A stretch of 64,000 nt of DNA from Anabaena lutea FACHB-196 (GTDB taxonomy: Bacteria > Cyanobacteriota > Cyanobacteriia > Cyanobacteriales > Nostocaceae), in the NCBI RefSeq assembly GCF_014698305.1, contig NZ_JACJST010000029.1:1-64000 (forward strand), read 5' to 3'. Shown one piece after another: positions 53,943 to 61,088 of this stretch; position 1 is the stretch's first letter; each line of letters begins with the position of its first letter. The notes under the pieces were generated by a model that saw only the letters and a program-made list of their open reading frames with translations, made no database searches and had not been told where the DNA came from. The position numbers were made by a program, and so were the translations under genes.

Positions 53943-55922
53943 ATGATTAAGAGGCTGAATCATTTTTTTAAGGTAGTTATTACCATTTTTCTTTTTTTTA
54001 CAATCTCCCTGGGATTTCCAGAAATATTATCTGCTCAGGAATCAGTAATTTCTCATCCTCTAAATCCATTAACTGAAGTAGAAATCAACGCAGCTGTAGA
54101 TATACTCAAACATAAAAAACAATTGAGTGAAACAGCATTTTTCCCAATAATAGCTTTGCAAGAACCTGATAAAAAAGAAGTCTTGAATTTTACACCTGGT
54201 AAACCGTTTCAGCGCCAGGTTTTTTTGGTAGTTTATGAGCGCGAACTCAATAAAACCTTTGAAGGCATAATTAACCTCGCTACAAACAGCGTAACATCCT
54301 GGCAAGAAAAAACGGGTGTTCAGCCTGCAATTCTCCCTCCAGATTATGAACTAGTTAGAGAAATAGTTACCTCTGATATTCGCTGGCAAAAAGCCATAAA
54401 GAAAAGAGGAATTAAAGATTTTGACCAAGTGCAAATCAGTTGTTGGTCATCAGGAATACTAACCAAAGAAGAAACAACCGCAGGTAATCGTATTTGTCGA
54501 GTATTATCTTATTATCGAGGTAAATCATGGAATTATTACGCCCGTCCCATTGAAGGGCTTTTAGTTACCGTCAATTTAAATAAAGCAGAAATTGCTAGTT
54601 TTGTGGATAACGGTATAGTTCCTATTTCCCAAGAGAACTGGGATTATGACATTAAGTCATTTAGCAAAGTAAGTCCACCACCTAAACCATTAAAAATTAT
54701 CCAGTCTGATGGTCATACTTTCCAAATTCAAGGCAACGAAATTACTTGGCAAGGTTGGAAATTTCGTTATTTAATGCATCCCCGTGAAGGCTTGGTTTTG
54801 TACCAGGCCAGTTATAACGATGGTGAAAAAAATCGTCCTGTATTGTATCGTGCCAGTTTATCAGAAATGGCAGTACCTTATGGTGATACAAATCCTAATT
54901 GGTCATTTCGTAATGCCTTTGATGTTGGTGAATACAACATTGGTTTATTAGCGAACCAAATGGAATTAGGTCAAGAAATTCCTGAAAATGGGATTTTACT
55001 TGATGCGGTGTTTGCTAATGGTGAAGGAGAGGCTTACACCATGCCAGGAGTAATTGGTATTTACGAACAAGATAACGGAGTATTGTGGAAACATTTTGAT
55101 TACAGTACCCAGAAAAATTATCTGCGTCGCAGTCGTGAATTAGTAATGAAGATGACGACGGCAGTTGATAATTATGACTACAGCATCAATTGGATATTTC
55201 ACCAAGACGGTACTTTAGAAGTACAAAATGAGTTAACTGGGATTGTATTGGCACAGGGAACAGCAGCAACAAAACAGGAAAATAATCACTTTGGACGATT
55301 GATTTCTAAGAATATATTTGGAGTCAATCATCAGCATTTCTTTAATTATCGTCTAGATTTAGATGTTGACGGACAGTCTAATTCCGTAATGGAAATGAAT
55401 GTTCAATCTTTGCCAATGGGTGATAAAAATCCTTTAGGAAATGCTATTACCGTAGAAGATACATCCTTAAAGACAGAAAAAGATGCTGTCCGTGATTTAG
55501 ATATCAAACACAGTCGAGAATGGATGATTACTAGTGCAGATAAACATAATAGTTTAGGTGTTGCTCCTGCATATATGTTGATGGCGGGAGGAAATACAAT
55601 TATGTATGCTGGAGAAGGTGCGAAGATCCGAGAAAAAGCTGCTTTTGCAACTCATCATCTTTGGGTGACAAAATATAAACCCGGTGAAATGTATGCAGGT
55701 GGAGATTATCCGAATCAAACAAAAATGGGAGAAGGTTTACCAAAATATATTGCTGATAATGAATCTTTGCAAAATGAAGATATTGTTGTGTGGTACACAA
55801 TGGGAATGACTCATGTTCCCCGTCCAGAAGATTGGCCTGTAATGCCACGACACCAAGTTGGGTTTAAGTTGATGCCCAGGGGGTTTTTTAGTAGGAATCC
55901 GGCGATTAATTTGGGTGAGTAA
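53943..55922 (+). CDS. Copper-containing primary amine oxidase
   Basis: The 659-residue protein has a signal peptide (VVITIFLFFTISLGFPEILS) and the full amine-oxidase catalytic domain. The catalytic Asp lies in NAFDVGEYNIGLL. The Tyr that becomes topaquinone is in TTAVDNYDYSINW. Copper-binding His are in VNHQHFFNYRLDLDVDG and MTHVPRPEDWPVMP. Such enzymes oxidise primary amines to aldehydes with release of ammonia and hydrogen peroxide. The signal peptide indicates a periplasmic enzyme. The gene stands alone and is complete. Confidence 0.93.
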   Translation: MIKRLNHFFKVVITIFLFFTISLGFPEILSAQESVISHPLNPLTEVEINAAVDILKHKKQLSETAFFPIIALQEPDKKEVLNFTPGKPFQRQVFLVVYERELNKTFEGIINLATNSVTSWQEKTGVQPAILPPDYELVREIVTSDIRWQKAIKKRGIKDFDQVQISCWSSGILTKEETTAGNRICRVLSYYRGKSWNYYARPIEGLLVTVNLNKAEIASFVDNGIVPISQENWDYDIKSFSKVSPPPKPLKIIQSDGHTFQIQGNEITWQGWKFRYLMHPREGLVLYQASYNDGEKNRPVLYRASLSEMAVPYGDTNPNWSFRNAFDVGEYNIGLLANQMELGQEIPENGILLDAVFANGEGEAYTMPGVIGIYEQDNGVLWKHFDYSTQKNYLRRSRELVMKMTTAVDNYDYSINWIFHQDGTLEVQNELTGIVLAQGTAATKQENNHFGRLISKNIFGVNHQHFFNYRLDLDVDGQSNSVMEMNVQSLPMGDKNPLGNAITVEDTSLKTEKDAVRDLDIKHSREWMITSADKHNSLGVAPAYMLMAGGNTIMYAGEGAKIREKAAFATHHLWVTKYKPGEMYAGGDYPNQTKMGEGLPKYIADNESLQNEDIVVWYTMGMTHVPRPEDWPVMPRHQVGFKLMPRGFFSRNPAINLGE

Positions 55923-56109
55923 ATTAGTTTTTTAGAGACTTTTTCTCGTTACCTGTCTCTGGCAGGTAATGAAATATACGAGGCTCCGCCTCCTGTGCTA
56001 CGCTGATCAAGCAGAGCCTTATTAAACACTATTTTGATTATCTATAAAAAAACTGACATTTACGGCATTAGGACTAATAAATTAAATTGTAAATCACTGC
56101 ATAATAGAG

Positions 56110-56799
56110 TTAATCACTACCTAATTTATGTATAAAATCCCTGTGTTCAACAGACTGTAAACCAGCTTGTAAAACATTCAACACGCCTTGCATATTACCT
56201 GTTAATAATTCATTTACTGCTAACCATAAACCTGGAAATACCCGACTTTTTAAAATTCCATCTTGATCAGGTGCTAGTTCTAAATATTCACCTTGTTCTA
56301 GAGAAAACCAAGTCAATTTTTGGTCTAAAACTTGCCAAACAATATATTCTTTGACACCATTACGGCGATAAGCTTGTTTTTTGCCATGTAGGTCTATAGC
56401 TGCACTACTAGCAGCAATTTCCACAACTAACTCTGGCGCACCTTCAATATAATCGTCCTCACTAAGTCTAGTTTGGCCTCCTGCTTCTGGTATAATAATC
56501 AGAATTGCATCAGGTTGAGGTTCGTTATCTAAGTCTAAACGCACTGTGGGTTCAACTCCTAATGCCACACCGGGAGTTAAAACTTCATAATTACCAAGCC
56601 ATGTTAAGATTCGAGCGTGAGGTTGTCCATGACTTCTAAAACGCAGAGCAGCAGGCATAATATAAACAATTCCTTCGATTAATTCAGCTTTTTTAGGTTT
56701 AGGGATGGCATTATATCGACGCTCAAATTCATAACGAGTGAGTTTGTCGCCGTTTGTCAAAGGAGGAATTGTCGAAGCCAGAAAGGGTATTTTTACCAT
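56110..56799 (-). CDS. Uma2-family (DUF820) protein
   Basis: The 229-residue protein has the PD-(D/E)XK-like core: VRLDLDNEPQPDAILIIIPE (Asp), APELVVEIAASSAAIDLHGK (Glu and Lys) and YRRNGVKEYIVWQVL. The family is highly expanded in cyanobacteria, and nuclease function is assumed but unproven. Start ATG 56799. A broken relative is at 1708-2338. Confidence 0.88.
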   Translation of the reverse strand: MVKIPFLASTIPPLTNGDKLTRYEFERRYNAIPKPKKAELIEGIVYIMPAALRFRSHGQPHARILTWLGNYEVLTPGVALGVEPTVRLDLDNEPQPDAILIIIPEAGGQTRLSEDDYIEGAPELVVEIAASSAAIDLHGKKQAYRRNGVKEYIVWQVLDQKLTWFSLEQGEYLELAPDQDGILKSRVFPGLWLAVNELLTGNMQGVLNVLQAGLQSVEHRDFIHKLGSD

Positions 56800-57137
56800 G
56801 ATTTTTGTAATGGGTAATGAAGCCGATAATTAACCCTATGGTGTATATTTTAGCGAATAACTGATCAAGGAAGTCATGTAAAGCGCTATTTAGGTGAGCG
56901 CTAAAAATTGATTGATAAAAGTATTGGTCAAATCATTAAGATTTATTTACTTAAACAACATGAATATTGTTTAAATCAACAGCCATAACCCAGTCAGTAA
57001 CTAGGTCTTATCGCCTCCTTCATCAAATAACCTCGCAACAAACCTTATTTGTTCATAGCGGTTAGGTTTGAGAAAATCAGAAACGATTTAATAATCAAGC
57101 ACTTATAGTTATTGAACTTGTCAAGGGAGAACACAGG
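56800..57137. other. Divergent spacer upstream of chlB
   Basis: About 340 bases containing the chlB leader, with a GGGAGA motif just upstream of the chlB ATG. No gene or clear regulatory palindrome seen. Confidence 0.4.
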
Positions 57138-58664
57138 ATGAAATTGGCTTACTGGATGTATTCTGGTCCCGCTCACATTGGTACTTTGCGGATTGCTAGT
57201 TCTTTTAAAAATGTTCATGCAATCATGCACGCCCCACTAGGTGATGACTACTTTAACGTCATGCGTTCCATGCTATCGCGGGAAAGGAACTTCACCCCAG
57301 TCACAACCAGCGTGGTGGACAGAAACGTTTTAGCCCGTGGTTCTCAAGAAAAGGTGGTAGATAACATCACCCGTAAAGATGCTGAAGAACACCCGGATTT
57401 AATTGTTTTAACCCCCACCTGCACCTCCAGCATTTTGCAAGAAGACTTACACAACTTTGTGGAAAGGGCGCAGTTGGAAGCGAAAGGGGACGTAATGCTG
57501 GCGGACGTGAACCATTACCGCTATAACGAACTACAAGCAGCAGACCGGACTCTACAACAAATCGTTCAATATTACATCGAGAAAGCCCGCAAAAAAGGTG
57601 AATTACCAGCAGGGAAAACGGCGAAACCCTCAGTTAACATTATCGGGGTTTCTACTCTTGGTTTCCACAATAACCACGATGTCACTGAATTGAAACGATT
57701 AATGGCTGATTTGGGAATTGAGGTAAATACTGTTATTCCTGAAGGTGCTTCGGTACACGAGTTAAAAAGTATGCCTCAAGCTTGGTTTAACCTCACTCCT
57801 TACCGAGAATTGGGGTTAACTACAGCTAAATATTTAGAAGAAGAATTTGGCACTCCTTACGTAGATATTACACCGATGGGTGTTGTGGAAACTGCAAGAT
57901 GTATCCGCAAAATTCAGCAGGTAATTAACGCCCAAGGTGCTGAGGTTGATTACGAAGACTTCATTAATGAGCAAACTCTCCATGTATCCCAAGCTGCTTG
58001 GTTCTCCCGTTCTATTGACTGTCAGAACTTGACTGGGAAGAAAGCGGTGGTATTTGGTGATAATACCCATGCTGCGGCTTTAACTAAGATTTTGGCACGA
58101 GAAATGGGGATTCATGTGGTTTGGGCTGGTACTTATTGCAAGTATGATGCTGACTGGTTTAGAGAACAGGTGAGCGAATATTGCGATGAGGTATTGATTA
58201 CAGACGATCATGGAGAAATTGGGGATGCGATCGCTCGCGTTGAACCTTCTGCTATATTTGGTACACAGATGGAACGTCACGTTGGTAAACGTTTGGATAT
58301 TCCTTGCGGTGTGATTGCAGCACCTATTCACGTGCAGAATTTCCCCATTGGTTACAAACCTTTTATGGGTTATGAAGGCACAAATCAAATCACAGATTTA
58401 ATCTACAATTCCTTTACTTTAGGAATGGAAGATCACTTATTAGAAATCTTTGGTGGACACGATACAAAAGAAGTAATTACCAAAGGAATTTCTGCGGAAT
58501 CTGGTTTGAATTGGACAAAAGATGGACAAGCAGAATTGAATAAAATTCCTGGGTTTGTGCGCGGGAAAGTGAAGCGAAATACTGAAAAGTTTGCTCGTGA
58601 ACGTGGGTTTAAAGATATCTCGGCTGAAGTTTTGTATGCAGCTAAGGAGTCTGTAGGGGCGTAG
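57138..58664 (+). CDS. chlB: Light-independent protochlorophyllide reductase subunit B
   Basis: The 508-residue subunit forms, with ChlN, the catalytic component of the dark-operative protochlorophyllide reductase, which is related to nitrogenase; ChlL delivers electrons. Motifs: [37 protein letters not shown] (Cys ligand), [14 protein letters not shown] and [20 protein letters not shown]. The extended C-terminal domain ([15 protein letters not shown]-like; here [20 protein letters not shown]) is typical. chlL and chlN are elsewhere. ATG 57138 with GGGAGAA upstream. Confidence 0.97.
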   Translation: MKLAYWMYSGPAHIGTLRIASSFKNVHAIMHAPLGDDYFNVMRSMLSRERNFTPVTTSVVDRNVLARGSQEKVVDNITRKDAEEHPDLIVLTPTCTSSILQEDLHNFVERAQLEAKGDVMLADVNHYRYNELQAADRTLQQIVQYYIEKARKKGELPAGKTAKPSVNIIGVSTLGFHNNHDVTELKRLMADLGIEVNTVIPEGASVHELKSMPQAWFNLTPYRELGLTTAKYLEEEFGTPYVDITPMGVVETARCIRKIQQVINAQGAEVDYEDFINEQTLHVSQAAWFSRSIDCQNLTGKKAVVFGDNTHAAALTKILAREMGIHVVWAGTYCKYDADWFREQVSEYCDEVLITDDHGEIGDAIARVEPSAIFGTQMERHVGKRLDIPCGVIAAPIHVQNFPIGYKPFMGYEGTNQITDLIYNSFTLGMEDHLLEIFGGHDTKEVITKGISAESGLNWTKDGQAELNKIPGFVRGKVKRNTEKFARERGFKDISAEVLYAAKESVGA

Positions 58665-58698
58665 GTTTGAGTTTGGTTATTCTTATTTAACACTTTGT

Positions 58699-58722
58699 AG
58701 GGGTACAGCAATGCTGTACCCT
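58699..58722 (+). terminator. Hairpin after chlB
   Basis: GGGTACAGCA/TGCTGTACCC with only a short T-containing tail follows the chlB stop by about 35 bases. It is a likely transcript end, though the T-run is weak. Further downstream (58742-58790) lies a GCGTAGCGTCCCGTTAGGG-type repeat. Confidence 0.5.
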
Positions 58723-58999
58723 TACTTTTGAAATAACCACGAAGACACGTTCGCGTAGCGTCCCGTTAGGGATAGTACACGAAGGAAGAATACCAAGTAA
58801 TGTTGTAGCGCTGAAGGAATAATACATAATCTATAAATTAGAACAGTAAAAGTACGGCTATTACTACCTGTAATTATATTTTAATAGTACACAAATACTT
58901 CTGTGTAAGCTATGCTTTTAACAGCATAGTTAAATAGTTCAAAATAACCATGCAGTGTTTATTAGTTGTCAAAGACCCTGTACAATTACTAATGAATAT

Positions 59000-59980
59000 A
59001 TGGATGATATTGTAGAACGTATCCAAGAAGAAATTCTTAATCCAGAAGTAGCACTCCACACGATTTTGCTCAAAGCCAAGCTATTGGCTCATGATCTGAA
59101 AAATGATCGTTTAAAGCAGTTGGTTAAGTATGAGTTAGACGGCTATCCAGATATTGATAAAGTACCTGACTATCGTATTTTTTACACACCATTGCTGGCT
59201 CACATATCTAATGGATGGAATGGTTATGAAAATCTGCCAATCTCTCTAATTAATACACCTGATTGGTTTCAAAAAAATGCTGACAAAATTAGGTTTTCTC
59301 CTGGTATTAAAACAGTTGAAGAATACGCAGCAAGCCAAGATAGTATCACCTTTAGTTGGACTGCGAACCAAATTGCCGTTTGGAACGAATGTAATCCACT
59401 TGGAATTGGTGGACATCAATGCTATCAGGTAAAAAAACCCGTCTCTCCTAGTATCTTTGCTCAAATATTACTAACAGTTCGTAGTCGCTTGCAAGATTTT
59501 ATCCTCGAACTGAGTGATATTCCTTGGAAGATGCCCAAGGACTTAGCATTAAGCGATCAAATTGAAAGGCTTGTATCATTAACAATTTATAACAACGCAC
59601 AAGGAGGCAATGTGGCAACTTTTGATCAACGTAACCAGAAAGTACAAAATCAAAATAATGCAGCGCGTGATATTAACATCAAAGGTGATATAAATATTGG
59701 TGATATTCAGAATACCAATGATTTTATTCGTGAACTACAAAAAGTAAAAAGTGAACTATCAAAAGCTGGTGATGCTCAAATTATTGATGCTGAAATAGTT
59801 ACTGATGTAGATTACGAAATAGCTACTGCTATCCAAGAGGCTAAAAAACCTACACCTGATAAAAATGCAGTTGTAAGACCGATAGAAAAAGCTAAAAATT
59901 TATTAAGTAAAAGTGCTGGTGCTATGGAGTTTGTTACAGCACTTATGAGTCTGATTGCAGCAGGAATAACGTTATTTTAA
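59000..59980 (+). CDS. AbiTii-domain protein with hydrophobic C-terminal tail
   Basis: The 326-residue protein has an N-terminal AbiTii domain (VERIQEEILNPEVALHTILL, LLAHDLKNDRLKQLVKYELD, GYPDIDKVPDYRI), named after an abortive-infection protein. A Gln/Asn-rich low-complexity linker follows (FDQRNQKVQNQNNAARDINI, then KGDINIGDIQNTND). The C-terminal part ends in a hydrophobic stretch (MEFVTALMSLIAAGITLF) that could enter a membrane. This design suits a cell-killing antiphage effector, but that is inference from domain names and layout. I choose ATG 59000; GTG 58955 would add 15 unrelated residues. Confidence 0.82.
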   Translation: MDDIVERIQEEILNPEVALHTILLKAKLLAHDLKNDRLKQLVKYELDGYPDIDKVPDYRIFYTPLLAHISNGWNGYENLPISLINTPDWFQKNADKIRFSPGIKTVEEYAASQDSITFSWTANQIAVWNECNPLGIGGHQCYQVKKPVSPSIFAQILLTVRSRLQDFILELSDIPWKMPKDLALSDQIERLVSLTIYNNAQGGNVATFDQRNQKVQNQNNAARDINIKGDINIGDIQNTNDFIRELQKVKSELSKAGDAQIIDAEIVTDVDYEIATAIQEAKKPTPDKNAVVRPIEKAKNLLSKSAGAMEFVTALMSLIAAGITLF

Positions 59981-60003
59981 GCTTAAAGTCTACTCAAGTC
60001 CAA

Positions 60004-60122
60004 TAACCGCCTCAGAATGAATTCTGAGTCTAATAGCAAAAGTCGTCTAAAGACGACTAGAATAATCTTTGAGTCCGTTAAAACGGACTTCGGCTATTAG
60101 ACTGGGAATTAATTCCCAGACG
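60004..60122. repeat. Palindromic intergenic repeat cluster
   Basis: Nested hairpins: CCTCAGAATGAATTCTGAG, GTCGTCTAAAGACGAC, AGTCCGTTAAAACGGACT and TGGGAATTAATTCCCA. The CTAATAGC...GGCTATTAG arms are also paired. It is related to 24674-24725. The rest of the spacer up to 60435 shows one GAATCAGGATGTCC-type motif and no gene. Confidence 0.75.
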
Positions 60123-60435
60123 GGTGAGAAAGCAAACTGATAATATTGAAAAATATCAGCTACAGCATGAGGAAAAATCCCACCATGTCCAATCAAACAA
60201 ACTTAACTGATGCTCGTAATAACGTAAGTTGCTAGTTAGAGAAATTGTCTGAATCAGGATGTCCAGGATTTAAGGATGAACAGGATTAAGACTGAGATTT
60301 TATCACCAATTACCTATTACCAGCCTCAACTAGATAACTAGCATCTTGAGTTATTATTGAAGGCTGCTAGAGTTCTTGGTAAGAAAATTCATTTTGAATT
60401 GATAGATGCTGTTTAAAGTAGAAAAAATCAAACTC

Positions 60436-60762
60436 ATGGCTGATTATGGATGTTACCCTTTATGGTGGGTGAGTCCTGATAAAATTGGCAATATTGATCC
60501 AGAAACATTACCACTGAGTCAAGAAACTATTACCCGTTTAGAAAAATGGGAAGAAAGTTATAATGCAAGTTTGAATTGGGAAGATGCTGGTGACTCTCCT
60601 GGTTTTAGTACAGAAGAACAAACCGCTTTTGAGAAAGAAGGTATTAGTTTGTGGAAGCAACTGCAAAAAGAACTTGCACCTAATTATGAAGTTGTTTATT
60701 TCAGTGAAATATTACGTAAAGTTATAAATCATCCTAATAATATATTTTTATATTCCTTTTAA
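60436..60762 (+). CDS. Small hypothetical protein
   Basis: A 108-codon soluble protein: ADYGCYPLWWVSPDKIGNID, LSQETITRLEKWEESYNASL, FEKEGISLWKQLQKELAPNY. The composition is Trp- and Glu-rich with no membrane segment. It looks like a real conserved protein, but I do not recognise a named family. ATG 60436 (MADYG) looks like the natural start; an in-frame ATG at 60406 would add ten residues. Confidence 0.65.
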   Translation: MADYGCYPLWWVSPDKIGNIDPETLPLSQETITRLEKWEESYNASLNWEDAGDSPGFSTEEQTAFEKEGISLWKQLQKELAPNYEVVYFSEILRKVINHPNNIFLYSF

Positions 60763-61088
60763 TAAACTTTTAGTAAAAATTATTACAATAAACTTGACAG
60801 CTATTACACCTTGACAAATTCCCTTATCACAAGTTATGAGTACACTTCTACTATTTCCCAAATAGAAGATTTACTGATAAATAAAAATTTATTGCAGATA
60901 AATATCACAATACAAACTTATTATTTCCACCATTCAACCGCCCAAATCACCAATTTGTGTATTCACCGAAGTATCTCTCAAAACAATGTAATAAAAGTAT
61001 CCTAAAAATATCGCAAATTCTTCTAGAGAAAATTAGCAGATGCGTGTTAAGGTTTTAATTTCGTTGTCTTCCCCTAGCGCTTCTGCCC
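60763..61088. other. Spacer upstream of the CyRepA1-type gene
   Basis: A+T-rich sequence of about 325 bases with short meaningless frames. A short frame from ATG 61040 (MRVKVLISLSS) overlaps the next gene in another frame and could be a remnant of a longer N-terminus. Confidence 0.35.

Noticed and set aside
60811-61005. 64-codon ORF before the CyRepA1-type gene
   Set aside because: Low-complexity A+T-rich frame with a TTG start and no ribosome site.
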